A DNA stretch of 64,000 bases, from positions 806,001 through 870,000 of the forward strand of contig NZ_JBFRGU010000001.1 of NCBI RefSeq assembly GCF_052115485.1. The letters are read 5' to 3'. The notes under the pieces were generated by a model that saw nothing but the letters and a program-made list of their open reading frames with translations, had not been told where the DNA came from and searched no databases. Position numbers and translations under genes: made by a program. Positions within the stretch are counted from its first letter, which is position 1. Each line of letters begins with the position of its first letter. Positions 17,616 to 26,655 of this stretch are shown piece by piece. Source of the DNA: Microvirga sp052115485 (GTDB taxonomy: Bacteria > Pseudomonadota > Alphaproteobacteria > Rhizobiales > Beijerinckiaceae).

Positions 17616-18535
17616 AAGGGGCTGACTGGGAAGAACCGCAGATAAAGCTCGGCATATTTGCCCTCTTTCCAGAGCTGCTGAAGGGCGAAATCCAGGGCGC
17701 GCCGGAGAATTTCGTCGTCCTTACGAGTAATGAAGCCGATCCCCTCCCCGAAGAACCGGCTCTCCAGATAGGCCCCCCCGGAAAACGCACAGCACTCATC
17801 CGCGTCGACCCCGCCGATCCATAGAGCGAGGTTCAGCCCGTCCGCGAAGAGATAATCCAGATCTCCGGCCTTCAGCGCCGCTTGGGCGCTCGCAAGATCG
17901 TCAAAGGGCTTCAACACCGCGCCTGGGAAGAACGCCTTCGCAAACGCCTCATGCGCCGTACCGGCGACAACGCCGACGCCCTTTCCCGCCAGAACCTTCG
18001 CCTGCGGCTCGGGCAGGTTCCGGTCGAGCCGAACGGCGAAGCGGGCGGGGAACTTGAAATATGGGGAGGTGACGGAGAACTGATCCCTCAATCCCGTCGT
18101 CGTGGGAATGGCAGCCGCGACAACATCGCCCTGCTTGTCGGCCAAGGCTTTGAGAAGCGTATCGAACCGGCGGGCCTGGACAGTACAGGTCAGTCTGAGC
18201 TTCTCGCAGACCGATCGGGCCAGCTCAACCGAGAAGCCGGTGGGGTTACCGTCGAGCCCTGAAAAACCAAGCGGCGCGAAATCGTCGTCGATTAAGAAGC
18301 GGACGGTACGAAACCCGGTCAGATCGGGCCTCTCCAATGCGGCACGTGGATCCCAGAACCCCGGAATGGTGACGTCCTTTGCGAGGAGTGTTTGGGCAAA
18401 AGGATTTTGGACCGTGGAAGCCTGGGCCAGAGCCTGCCCTCCCGAGAGCGCCAACATCAATGCGATGAGAGCCCACTTGATCTTGGAGCCAAATCGCGCA
18501 AGCAATGTAATATTGTTCGATTCGATTACCCGCAT
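17612..18535 (-). CDS. Periplasmic solute-binding protein, family 3 (amino-acid type)
   Basis: A 307-residue exported binding protein. The N-terminus from the ATG at 18535 has a hydrophobic signal core (WALIALMLALSGGQALA) cleaved near AQA. The mature part has the SBP_bac_3 pattern: LIDDDFAPLGFSGLDG, GFSVELARSVCEKL and GVVAGTAHEAFAKAFF, as in polar amino-acid transporters. No permease or ATPase gene is adjacent, so it may act with a transporter elsewhere or as a sensor input. A Cys-Cys pair (DADECCAFSGG) is present. It is divergent from the glycosyltransferase gene with 41 bases between starts. Confidence 0.88.
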   Translation of the reverse strand: MRVIESNNITLLARFGSKIKWALIALMLALSGGQALAQASTVQNPFAQTLLAKDVTIPGFWDPRAALERPDLTGFRTVRFLIDDDFAPLGFSGLDGNPTGFSVELARSVCEKLRLTCTVQARRFDTLLKALADKQGDVVAAAIPTTTGLRDQFSVTSPYFKFPARFAVRLDRNLPEPQAKVLAGKGVGVVAGTAHEAFAKAFFPGAVLKPFDDLASAQAALKAGDLDYLFADGLNLALWIGGVDADECCAFSGGAYLESRFFGEGIGFITRKDDEILRRALDFALQQLWKEGKYAELYLRFFPVSPF

Positions 18536-18576
18536 GCTCGCACCGTGGGTTTTCGCCCCGCTTCCGGGAGCTTTTC

Positions 18577-20436
18577 TTGTTGGTAAGGCATGGTCAAGCC
18601 GAAGACCTCCCGGCACCGATCTCTGTTCAAAATCTCCCTTTACCGACGGAAATAGGGTTTCTTGTCGAACATGGCATCCCATCGGACCTTCTCCAGGACG
18701 CGACAACCATAGCCACGATCACGGGCGTCACCGCCGATCGTGTGATACTCGCCCAGGGGCTTATCAAGGAGGATGTCTTCTACCGTGCCTTGGCTTTCGA
18801 GCTGGGCGTTCCCTTTCTCATAAAACCGAGAGTCTCGCAGCGCGCGGGATATCCCGAAAGCATCCTCAGTGGCCTGGCTCCATTGGTGACTGGCTCGCCC
18901 GCTTTCGTCGTTACGCCCAGAGGAAGCCAGATCGCGCAACTGCTCAAATCCAAGCCCGTACGGTCAAGGTCGATAGCTATCTCGACCCCCTCGGCGCTCA
19001 GAGCCGCCGTGTTTGAGACACAGGCTAAAACGATCGCTCATCAAGCGGCCCATTTCCTACCGGACTTGCACCCAGGTCTTTCCAATCGCGATGATCTCAG
19101 CTCCATGCAAATCGGCCTGCTTGGGCTAGCAAGTGGGGGAGTGTCATTCGCACTCGTCTTCGACCTGCAATATACGCTGATTCTGACGGCAGCCTTGCTG
19201 AGTCCGCTTTTCTTCTTGATCACCGCATTGCGGCTGGCAGCCGCATTCCTTCCAGCCCCGCTCTCCCCGTCCCCACCGCCGGTGCTCATCGCGGATTCGG
19301 AGTTGCCCACGTACACCGTTATCGTGGCGCTCTACCGCGAAAGACGCGTCACCTCGCGTCTGGTATCGGCCCTGAGCCGCCTCGACTATCCGCCCGAGAA
19401 GCTCGATATCAAGCTCGTGCTGGAGACGGACGATGAAGAGACAAAAGCGGCTCTCGACGCCCTGGATCTCCCCGGCTTCATGGAAGTGCTGACCGCACCT
19501 CCGGGCCTCCCTCGCACGAAGCCGCGCGCGCTCAATGTCGCATTGCCGCTCGCCCGCGGGGCTCTGACAGTTCTCTACGATGCAGAGGACGTGCCCGAAC
19601 CAGGCCAACTTCGACTCGCCGCCACCAACTTTGCTTCTCTCCCGTCGGAAATCGCCTGCCTTCAGGCCCGCTTGACCATCGACAACACCAAGGACAGCTG
19701 GCTCACGCGCCTCTTCACACTCGAATATGCGATGCTGTTCGATGTCATCAATCCTGGCCTTGCAGAGATCGGATGCCCGATACCTTTGGGTGGGACATCG
19801 AACCATTTCAGGACTGAGGCACTGCGCCGTGTCGGCGGTTGGGACGCTTGGAACGTCACTGAGGATGCAGACCTCGGTATTCGTCTCGCTCGATTTGGTC
19901 TGTACGTGAGCGATCTCCCTTCCTCGACCCTGGAAGAGGCTCCGAGCTCACTTAGCGCCTGGATGCATCAGCGGACGCGATGGATGAAAGGCTTCGTCCA
20001 GACTTGCTATTGCAACTCCCGGCAGCCGTGGAAAGCCTTCCGCGAGTTGGGGCCTTGGCGTTTCATCGGCTCGTTTCTAATGACCGCCGGCGCTGTGCTG
20101 AGCGCGCTGACTTATCCCATATTCCTGCCCTTCGCGTTACGCGCGTGGTTCGATATCCCGAAAACCTATTCGGACAGGATCTGGGCCGCCGCCTTGGAGA
20201 GTTGGAGCTCGACCCTCTTCATTCTCGGTCTGCTCGCGATCGGGATTCCAGCACTCGTCGCCATCAAGCGCCGCAATCTCTGGGGGCTCTTGCCTTGGGC
20301 CCTCGTTCTGCCCGCTTATTATCTCCTCGTCAGCTTCGCCGCATGGCGAAGCTTCTGGGAATTGGCCCACGCACCGTTTCATTGGAACAAGACGAACCAC
20401 GGTCTCGCCCGCACATCACGCACGGGCCAATTCTAG
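18577..20436 (+). CDS. Membrane glycosyltransferase family 2 with N-terminal MshEN/GspE-N-like domain
   Basis: A 619-residue protein. Residues of about 20-85 resemble the GspE-N/MshEN fold (VILAQGLIKEDVFYRALAFELG then VPFL). Two transmembrane helices follow at about 178-225, then a GT2 catalytic domain with the acidic motif DAED (335-338), TEDADLG (428-434) and QRTRW (465-469), the signature of processive beta-glycosyltransferases such as cellulose and hyaluronan synthases. More helices follow at about 495-610. It probably makes and exports a polysaccharide. MshEN domains can bind c-di-GMP, which suggests control by that signal; this is inference. TTG start with CGGGAG six bases upstream. Confidence 0.88.
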   Translation: MLVRHGQAEDLPAPISVQNLPLPTEIGFLVEHGIPSDLLQDATTIATITGVTADRVILAQGLIKEDVFYRALAFELGVPFLIKPRVSQRAGYPESILSGLAPLVTGSPAFVVTPRGSQIAQLLKSKPVRSRSIAISTPSALRAAVFETQAKTIAHQAAHFLPDLHPGLSNRDDLSSMQIGLLGLASGGVSFALVFDLQYTLILTAALLSPLFFLITALRLAAAFLPAPLSPSPPPVLIADSELPTYTVIVALYRERRVTSRLVSALSRLDYPPEKLDIKLVLETDDEETKAALDALDLPGFMEVLTAPPGLPRTKPRALNVALPLARGALTVLYDAEDVPEPGQLRLAATNFASLPSEIACLQARLTIDNTKDSWLTRLFTLEYAMLFDVINPGLAEIGCPIPLGGTSNHFRTEALRRVGGWDAWNVTEDADLGIRLARFGLYVSDLPSSTLEEAPSSLSAWMHQRTRWMKGFVQTCYCNSRQPWKAFRELGPWRFIGSFLMTAGAVLSALTYPIFLPFALRAWFDIPKTYSDRIWAAALESWSSTLFILGLLAIGIPALVAIKRRNLWGLLPWALVLPAYYLLVSFAAWRSFWELAHAPFHWNKTNHGLARTSRTGQF

Positions 20437-20540
20437 AGTTCGATCGTTTCAGATTGAAACGTGATCAAACTTTAGATTCTTCGATGCCGCATGATCCAGG
20501 CGAGCAACCGGTTTCCACTTGTTCTGATCGTGCTTTAGAA
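20434..20540 (-). repeat. Intergenic palindromic repeat, copy 4
   Basis: Read on the minus strand it gives AAAGCACGATCAGAACAAG, AAACCGGTTGCTCGCC and GGATCATGCGGCAT, then the second half ending at CGATCGAACTCTAG. It is near-identical in plan to copy 3 and in the same orientation. It lies directly after the glycosyltransferase stop. Confidence 0.85.
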
Positions 20541-20702
20541 GCACCAGGCCAGCGCGGATAAAACCATATCGTTGAAGACAACGCCGCCGTAGCGCGCCCA
20601 GAGAAGTGCCCCTGTCGCCACGAGACACAGCACCCCCGCCGCGATTAAGACGCGGCCGACTAGTTTTTCCTGGGTTCGAACATGGGAAGGGCTCGCGCTC
20701 AT
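20535..20702 (-). CDS. Small single-pass or hairpin membrane protein
   Basis: A 55-residue product with a hydrophilic start (MSASPSHVRTQEKLVG) and hydrophobic segments VLIAAGVLCLVATGALLWA and VVFNDMVLSALAW. The ATG at 20702 is preferred over a TTG at 20720 because GAGAG lies just before it. I do not recognise a family. The stop codon touches the repeat after the glycosyltransferase gene. It is divergent from selD. Confidence 0.55.
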   Translation of the reverse strand: MSASPSHVRTQEKLVGRVLIAAGVLCLVATGALLWARYGGVVFNDMVLSALAWCF

Positions 20703-20795
20703 CGCTCTCTCTTTCGGCAACCATCATAGCAAGGTGTAGGTTTGCCTCCAAGAGCAACGTCTGACACCATGGGCAGGCTGATTGGAGGAAGCCTC

Positions 20796-21842
20796 ATGGA
20801 TACGCAACGTTTCCGGCTCACTCATCTGGCCCATGGCGGTGGCTGCGGCTGTAAGCTCGCACCTTCCGTTCTGCAACAACTTCTCTCGGAGCAACCGGCG
20901 GCAGGTCCCTATCGCGAGCTTCTCGTCGGCACGGAGACAGCCGATGACGCCGCTGTCTGGCAGCTTGACGATGATACTTGCATCATCGCAACCACCGATT
21001 TCTTCATGCCCATGGTGGACGACCCGCGCGATTTCGGACGCATCGCCGCCACCAATGCCATTTCGGACGTATACGCCATGGGTGGCCGGCCAATCATGGC
21101 GCTCGCGATCCTCGGCATGCCGCTCGGCAAGATCGCGCCGGAGGTCGTGCGCGAGATTCTGAACGGCGGCGCGTCGATTTGCGCGGAGGCTGGCATTCCG
21201 GTGGCCGGTGGCCATTCCATCGATTGCCCTGAGCCCCTCTATGGCCTCGCCGTCATCGGCACAGGGCGACCGAGCGAGATCCGACGCAACAACGGCGCAA
21301 AAGCGGGTGATGCACTAATCCTGACGAAAGCGCTCGGTGTCGGCATCTACTCCGCAGCCTTCAAGAAGGACGCGTTATCCACCGAGGCCTACGCGGAGAT
21401 GATCGCCTCGGTCACGCTGCTCAATAAGATCGGCACGGTGCTAGCCCGCGACCCTGACGTTCACGCAATCACCGATGTCACGGGCTTCGGCATTCTAGGG
21501 CATGGCCTCGAAATGGCGCGCGGATCGGGCCTCAGCCTGACGGTTGTGCGAAACGACCTGCCACTTCTTCATGACGCAAGCACCCTGGCACAGCAGGGCT
21601 ATATCACCGGCGCATCGACGCGGAATTGGGACAGCTACGGCGACAGCGTTATTTTGCCGCCGGATGTCGACTTATGGCAACGCCATTTGCTCACCGATCC
21701 GCAAACATCCGGCGGTTTGCTGATCGCCTGCGCAGCCGAACGAGCAAAGGATATTCTTCAGAGCATCCTCGATGCGGGCTATCCCTCGGCCCGGGTCATC
21801 GGCCGCGCGGAAAACGGCCCGCCTTCGATCAAGGTCGTGTGA
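20796..21842 (+). CDS. selD: Selenophosphate synthetase (selenide, water dikinase)
   Basis: A 348-residue AIR-synthase-like enzyme that makes selenophosphate from selenide and ATP, the selenium donor for tRNA-Sec. The N-terminal catalytic motif is GGGCGCKL, so the residue that is Sec in some homologues is Cys here. ADDAAVW, YAMGGRP and the C-terminal DPQTSGGLL stretch are also diagnostic. The ATG at 20796 has GGAGGA six bases upstream. The gene runs toward the convergent selC-selB-selA genes, which need its product. Confidence 0.96.
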   Translation: MDTQRFRLTHLAHGGGCGCKLAPSVLQQLLSEQPAAGPYRELLVGTETADDAAVWQLDDDTCIIATTDFFMPMVDDPRDFGRIAATNAISDVYAMGGRPIMALAILGMPLGKIAPEVVREILNGGASICAEAGIPVAGGHSIDCPEPLYGLAVIGTGRPSEIRRNNGAKAGDALILTKALGVGIYSAAFKKDALSTEAYAEMIASVTLLNKIGTVLARDPDVHAITDVTGFGILGHGLEMARGSGLSLTVVRNDLPLLHDASTLAQQGYITGASTRNWDSYGDSVILPPDVDLWQRHLLTDPQTSGGLLIACAAERAKDILQSILDAGYPSARVIGRAENGPPSIKVV

Positions 21843-21908
21843 AATACTTCAGGAACCCGACCCTCATACGAGCGTTCCTTCGCCATTGTGCGCGAAAGGA
21901 TGGAAGCA

Positions 21909-22214
21909 ATGCGAGGTTTCCTGTCTCTCTCCGTGTTGGTGCTAGGATTGTCCGCTCCCGCATTGGCGCAACAAAGCAATTGCACCAATGCGCCTGCCAC
22001 TCAAGCCGCAACGCCGCCCGATCCTGGCAGCACGGCTTCGGGCACATCGCCGGGAACCGCAGGCTCGACGGGCTGGACGGGCGGAACCGGAGGTTCCTAC
22101 ATCGGAACCGCGCCGAAAGGCCCATCGCAGCACTCGCCAACCGAGCATCCGGCGACCGCAAGCGGCCTCGATCCGATGAAGCCCGCAACGCCTGGCGTTG
22201 ACAAGAAATGCTAA
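21909..22214 (+). CDS. Small exported Gly/Thr/Pro-rich protein of unknown function
   Basis: A 101-residue product with a clear signal peptide (MRGFLSLSVLVLGLSAPALA, cleaved before QQS) and a low-complexity mature part rich in Thr, Ser, Gly and Pro, with one Cys near each end (SNCTNAP and DKKC). I do not recognise a family. Its stop overlaps the stop end of the selB frame on the other strand by four bases. In-frame starts at 21888 and 21900 are possible but have poorer ribosome sites. Confidence 0.65.
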   Translation: MRGFLSLSVLVLGLSAPALAQQSNCTNAPATQAATPPDPGSTASGTSPGTAGSTGWTGGTGGSYIGTAPKGPSQHSPTEHPATASGLDPMKPATPGVDKKC

Positions 22215-24283
22215 CTGTTTCGTGACTGCGAAGACGGCGGAAGAGAGTGGGAGTCGAACCCACCAAGGACCGGCTCGCGGCCCCACCCGGATTTGAAGTC
22301 CGGACGCCCCACCGGGGACGCTTCTCCTCCCTGATCGTTCGCCTGATCGTTCGGCAACGCCTCCTTGAAAAGATCGAGCCGATATTTATTGATGCGCCGA
22401 AGATCGCCCCGACGCAATGTCACGCCGTGACGGTCGAAGAATTCGAGAATTTGAATGGCGACCTTACGGCCATTCTCGACCCGGTCGCGAAACTGCGCTG
22501 CCGGGAACTGTCCGTCAGGAGCCGACATCGCGAGATCCTGAACGATGCCGACCATTTCAGCGACAGTGCCACGCAGAAAGAAGTGATCATGCGCCACCTC
22601 ATCGAGTCTGCCTAATCGACTGAGGAGTTTGCATAAGCTGCGGACATCACTTTCCGATATATTCAGGAGACCAGAGATATCGCGGACGCGCGGCGGGCGG
22701 AAACGCTCACCCCCCGAAAGAAGAGGGCGTATTGCGCTCCAAAGTCGCTCCTCACTATCGCTCAGGCGCACCTCGTGCCCCGGCAGGCGGACCCACGAGC
22801 CATCGAGGATCAGCTTTCCAGCTTGCACGAAAACCTGGAGCGCAGCGCGAAACGCCGTGGCGGGAAGGCGTGGATCGGCCTGCAATCGCAATCGTTCGAG
22901 CCCCATGCCCTGAAGGTCCGGATTGTCCGCATGAAACCTGCCGAGTATCTCGATCAATCCGCTCTCAAACTCCCTCCAGGTTTCGCCGCCGAGCGCGATC
23001 ACGGAAGCCCCGGCGACAAGGCGGACCAACCCAAATCGGTCCGCCTCTGCTTCCATATCGGCGATTGTCAACGCCCGATCCCGCGCAAAGGCCGAAAGAT
23101 CGAAAAAGCGCGGCGGGGCCTTTGCCAATGCAGCCATGGCCTCGGCCGGATTGTCATGAGCGAGCGCCTCCAGTTGTGCGCGCCGCTCAGGTCCACGCCT
23201 GTGGCGGGCGGGTGCGCGCAGATCGATGAAACGCCCGCCGCCGATGGTGCGCTGAGCCGAAGTATCGCGCACAACGAAGGCATCGCGCGCGGCGGCCGCA
23301 ATGGGGCGTTCGAGAACCAATTGCACGAGGGCTTCTTGCCCCGGCTTGATCGGTGCATCATCGAGCAACACGACACGTGCACCGATCTCCACCGCCGCAT
23401 GGTGAAGCCGAACCGGAAACCACTGCCGAATCGGCCTCGCCTCACTCGACAAGATGCGCAAACTGGCATCGATTCGATCCGTCGGCGCGTGTGCTATAGG
23501 ATCAAGCAACACGTCACCACGAGCAATCGCGTCTTTCGCAACGCCTTCGCCCGCGAGATTGAGAGCACAGCGCTCACCCGCAATACCGCTCTCGGCGGGG
23601 CGGTTTTGCGCATGGATGGAACGCACGCGCGCGGGCAAGCCCGACGGACTGACGACGACGCGATCTTCCACCGAGACTGTGCCAGACAGGACGGTGCCCG
23701 TCACCACCGTTCCTGCCCCCGCCAAGGTGAAGCACCGGTCGACGGAGAGGCGAAACAAACCCGACGCGCTGCGCTTTTGTTGCACCGATGCCGCCTCGCG
23801 CAAATAAGTCTTCAGTGTCTCGATGCCCTCGTCCGTGACGACTGAAACCGGGATCACAGGAGCTTCAGCAAGTTTCGTACCGCCAAGGATGGCGCGGATT
23901 TGATCTGTTGCGGCAACACGCCGCTCGGCATCTGCCAGATCAGCCTTCGTCAAGGCTACGACGCCATGCTGGATGCCGAGAAGATCGATGATGGCGAGGT
24001 GCTCGCGTGTCTGCGGCTTCACCGCATCGTCGGCGGCGACGACCAGCAAAACGAAATCGATACCGCTCGCGCCCGCCACCATCGTGTGCACGAAGCGCTC
24101 GTGACCGGGCACATCGACGAACCCGATCACCTGACCATCGGCCTGCGGCCAATAGGCGAAGCCGAGATCGATGGTAATGCCACGCAGCTTCTCTTCCTTC
24201 AACCGATCCGCATCGACCCCGGTCAGCGCTTTGACGAGTGATGTCTTGCCATGATCGATATGACCAGCGGTCCCGATGATCAT
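22211..24283 (-). CDS. selB: Selenocysteine-specific elongation factor SelB, frame running through selC
   Basis: A 690-residue EF-Tu-like GTPase that carries Sec-tRNA-Sec to the ribosome and binds the SECIS hairpin. G motifs: GTAGHIDHGKTS (residues 4-15), DVPGHERF, and LTKAD in place of the usual NKxD. The C-terminal winged helices end near INKYRLDLF. The frame has no stop there: it goes through the whole tRNA-Sec gene (22238-22330) and ends at TAG 22211-22213, giving a tail that includes GRPDFKSGWGRE. The ATG overlaps the selA stop. See the finding on the selB-selC overlap. Confidence 0.94.
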   Translation of the reverse strand: MIIGTAGHIDHGKTSLVKALTGVDADRLKEEKLRGITIDLGFAYWPQADGQVIGFVDVPGHERFVHTMVAGASGIDFVLLVVAADDAVKPQTREHLAIIDLLGIQHGVVALTKADLADAERRVAATDQIRAILGGTKLAEAPVIPVSVVTDEGIETLKTYLREAASVQQKRSASGLFRLSVDRCFTLAGAGTVVTGTVLSGTVSVEDRVVVSPSGLPARVRSIHAQNRPAESGIAGERCALNLAGEGVAKDAIARGDVLLDPIAHAPTDRIDASLRILSSEARPIRQWFPVRLHHAAVEIGARVVLLDDAPIKPGQEALVQLVLERPIAAAARDAFVVRDTSAQRTIGGGRFIDLRAPARHRRGPERRAQLEALAHDNPAEAMAALAKAPPRFFDLSAFARDRALTIADMEAEADRFGLVRLVAGASVIALGGETWREFESGLIEILGRFHADNPDLQGMGLERLRLQADPRLPATAFRAALQVFVQAGKLILDGSWVRLPGHEVRLSDSEERLWSAIRPLLSGGERFRPPRVRDISGLLNISESDVRSLCKLLSRLGRLDEVAHDHFFLRGTVAEMVGIVQDLAMSAPDGQFPAAQFRDRVENGRKVAIQILEFFDRHGVTLRRGDLRRINKYRLDLFKEALPNDQANDQGGEASPVGRPDFKSGWGREPVLGGFDSHSLPPSSQSRNS
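22238..22330 (-). tRNA. selC: tRNA-Sec (anticodon UCA)
   Basis: Reading the minus strand gives an 8-bp acceptor stem (GGAGGAGA with TCTCTTCC, one G-U pair), a long variable arm, the T arm GTGGG-TTCGACT-CCCAC and an anticodon loop ACTTCAAAT with UCA at 22294-22296. The 93-base size and 8-bp acceptor are typical of bacterial tRNA-Sec. The bases after the discriminator are CCG, so the CCA end is not encoded. The gene lies wholly inside the 3' part of the selB frame on the same strand. Confidence 0.95.
22330..22353. repeat. Perfect 12-base tandem duplication at the 5' end of selC
   Basis: The 12-mer CCTGATCGTTCG occurs twice head to tail (22330-22341 and 22342-22353), directly abutting the first base of tRNA-Sec. 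In the selB frame it encodes the repeated residues NDQA and NDQG and keeps the frame. It may be a recent slippage event or mark the 5' processing region of the tRNA. Confidence 0.85.
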
Positions 24284-25689
24284 GGAGGAGCCTTGAAATC
24301 GAGAAAGGCGAGATTTTCCACGAAGCCCGGCTCATTGGAGAGACAGCGAAAATCGAATATCAGTGCGTCGTCGCTCACACGTCCAATGACCGGTCTCGGC
24401 AATCGACGGAAGGCGCGGCTGAGTGCATCGAGCACTTTTCCGCCTCCGCATGGCGACAACGCGAGGCCTGCACTCGGTATGGTTTCGAGTGGCAAGGCGC
24501 CCGACCCGATCTGGCTTCGACACGAGACGACATTCACGCGGACGCTATCACCAAGCGCACGTTCCACAACCGTAGCAAGGCGATTGGCCTGCGCCTCGAT
24601 ATCCTCTATGGGGCGCGCCAAAAAGCGCAACGTCGGCAGCCGCTCCGCGAGGCGGTCGGGGTCGCGATAGAGCTTGAGCGTTGCTTCGCAGGCCGCAAGG
24701 CGGATCTTGTCCACGCGCAACGCACGCTTCATTGGGTTGCGATTGATCACGGCAATAAGATCCTTGCGTCCGACGATGAAGCCAGCCTGCGGGCCACCGA
24801 GCAACTTGTCGCCGGAGAAGGTCACGAGATCGGCGCCCTCCGCCACGGCGTCACGAACGGTCGGCTCTTTTGAGAGACCATATCGCGACAGATCGATGAG
24901 TGTACCCGAGCCAAGATCATTGACGAGAGGAACGCGATGCGCGCGCGCAATTTCCGATAGCTCCCGTGCGCTCACCTCGGAGGTGAAACCTTCGATGCGA
25001 TAGTTCGACGTGTGCACTTTAAGCACGAGGCCCGTTTCTGGCCGAAGAGCCGCAATGTAGTCCTTCGCATGCGTTCTGTTCGTGGTACCGATTTCGACAA
25101 GCCGTGTACCCGCCCGCGCCATGATTTCCGGCATGCGAAACGCACCGCCGATCTCGATCAGTTCGCCACGCGAAACGATGGCGTCCTTACCCTCGGCCAG
25201 CGTGTTCAAAACGAGCAGCACTGCTGCCGCATTATTGTTGACCACGGTTGCGTCTTCCGCGCCGGTCAGATCGCAGATCAGGCCGCGCAAGTGATCATCG
25301 CGCTCACCACGTTTGCCGGTCTCGAGATCGAACTCGATAGAAACCGTCTGACGCATAGCGGCCATTGCAGCCTCGACAGCTTCCTTCGCCAGGATCGCGC
25401 GGCCAAGATTGGTATGCAACACCGTCCCCGTGAGGTTGAAGAGCGGTTGCAGGGTCGAGCGTGAGCGCATCGCCAGAAGCGCGAGAACCGAGGCCAGGAC
25501 GCCGGCTTCATCCGGAAAGGCCTTCTCGCCGCCCCGCAGGCTCGCCCGCAACGAGGACAAAGTTTCGCGGACAGCGTCCGTCGTCTCAGCACGCCCGTAT
25601 CGTTCTATCAAGGTCGCCGTCTGCGGATGCCGCAGGATCTGATCGACAGAGGGTATTCCGCGAAGAGAGAGAAGCGCCGCCTCCGCCAT
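24280..25689 (-). CDS. selA: L-seryl-tRNA(Sec) selenium transferase
   Basis: A 469-residue PLP enzyme that turns Ser-tRNA-Sec into Sec-tRNA-Sec using selenophosphate. The PLP lysine is in FSGDKLLGGPQAG (Lys295). NLTGTVLHTNLGRA (about 85-98) and NNNAAAVLL are typical of the family, and the N-terminal region holds the tRNA-binding helices. It begins four bases after fdhE stops and overlaps selB, so fdhE, selA and selB look translationally coupled. Confidence 0.97.
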   Translation of the reverse strand: MAEAALLSLRGIPSVDQILRHPQTATLIERYGRAETTDAVRETLSSLRASLRGGEKAFPDEAGVLASVLALLAMRSRSTLQPLFNLTGTVLHTNLGRAILAKEAVEAAMAAMRQTVSIEFDLETGKRGERDDHLRGLICDLTGAEDATVVNNNAAAVLLVLNTLAEGKDAIVSRGELIEIGGAFRMPEIMARAGTRLVEIGTTNRTHAKDYIAALRPETGLVLKVHTSNYRIEGFTSEVSARELSEIARAHRVPLVNDLGSGTLIDLSRYGLSKEPTVRDAVAEGADLVTFSGDKLLGGPQAGFIVGRKDLIAVINRNPMKRALRVDKIRLAACEATLKLYRDPDRLAERLPTLRFLARPIEDIEAQANRLATVVERALGDSVRVNVVSCRSQIGSGALPLETIPSAGLALSPCGGGKVLDALSRAFRRLPRPVIGRVSDDALIFDFRCLSNEPGFVENLAFLDFKAPP

Positions 25690-25693
25690 CGGT

Positions 25694-26611
25694 TCAGACT
25701 CCCAACAGAAACGGATTGAAGCTGCCGCGCCGATACTCGCTCTCCCGCATCAGAAGATCGAGCCCGAGGCTTGCGATATCGTCCGCGACCGGATCGAGCG
25801 CGACATCCTTCTGCTGATAGAGGATCTTTACATAGCCGTGGCATGCGTCACAGCATTCGGCCTTGATCGTGCCAGAGCCGCCTTCGACTTCCTTATAGCC
25901 GATGCCTTTCGTCGAGCTGCATAGAACGCATTTGACGCGCACTACATTCCAAAGCACGCCGCACAAGGAACAAGCACAGTACCGCGTGCCTTCAGCCCCC
26001 ATCCACCCGACAACGAGAGACGACACGGGAGGTCCGCCGCAGGATGGACAAGCGCCGTCGCCAACGCGCACGAGACTCTCGGCGTCGAGCTTGTTCGCGA
26101 GCCGCGCGAAATGGACCTGTAGGCCTGCCGCCACATAAGCATGCTCGGCAATAGCATCAGCGGGAATGGAATTGTCGAGAACATCGCGAACCATCGCCTC
26201 GATGCCCCCCCGCGTAGCGTCTTTCACACGGGCCAACGCCGCTTCAGCCTCTTTGGGCTTTTCAAGCGTCGAAACTGCATCGAACAGACGGTTCAATGTT
26301 TGCGAGACAACCGCATCGATCTCGAAGCGATTGCGGTCCAAGGGCGGCATGCCGAATTCGCGGGCGCGCGTAAGCACATCCTCAGTGGGAAAAGCAGGAT
26401 CGAGGAGATTATTCTGAATGCGGTGTTGCGCCGCGCTCAGCCCGGCGATGAAGGTGAGATAGGGCGCGAGATCGCTGGTCTGTGCGAGTGCCTCGAGGCG
26501 CTGACGGCGCGCTTCGAAGAGCGTGCTTGGATCAGGTAGCCGCACAAAAGGCGGAGACGGCACGCGGCCGATGACGGTCGGATCGGGCTGGATCGAGCTT
26601 GGATTCGTCAT
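25694..26611 (-). CDS. fdhE: Formate dehydrogenase accessory protein FdhE
   Basis: A 305-residue rubredoxin-like protein needed to mature the Tat-exported respiratory formate dehydrogenases. Zinc/iron-type Cys pairs are in CPSCGG, CACSLCG, CVLC and CCDACHGY across about residues 185-270. The C-terminal LDPVADDIASLGLDLLM is typical. It sits 44 bases after fdnI and just before selA. Confidence 0.95.
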   Translation of the reverse strand: MTNPSSIQPDPTVIGRVPSPPFVRLPDPSTLFEARRQRLEALAQTSDLAPYLTFIAGLSAAQHRIQNNLLDPAFPTEDVLTRAREFGMPPLDRNRFEIDAVVSQTLNRLFDAVSTLEKPKEAEAALARVKDATRGGIEAMVRDVLDNSIPADAIAEHAYVAAGLQVHFARLANKLDAESLVRVGDGACPSCGGPPVSSLVVGWMGAEGTRYCACSLCGVLWNVVRVKCVLCSSTKGIGYKEVEGGSGTIKAECCDACHGYVKILYQQKDVALDPVADDIASLGLDLLMRESEYRRGSFNPFLLGV

Positions 26612-26655
26612 GCATCCTCACGAACCGCACGGGTCACGTGCCAGCAAAGCGCGCC

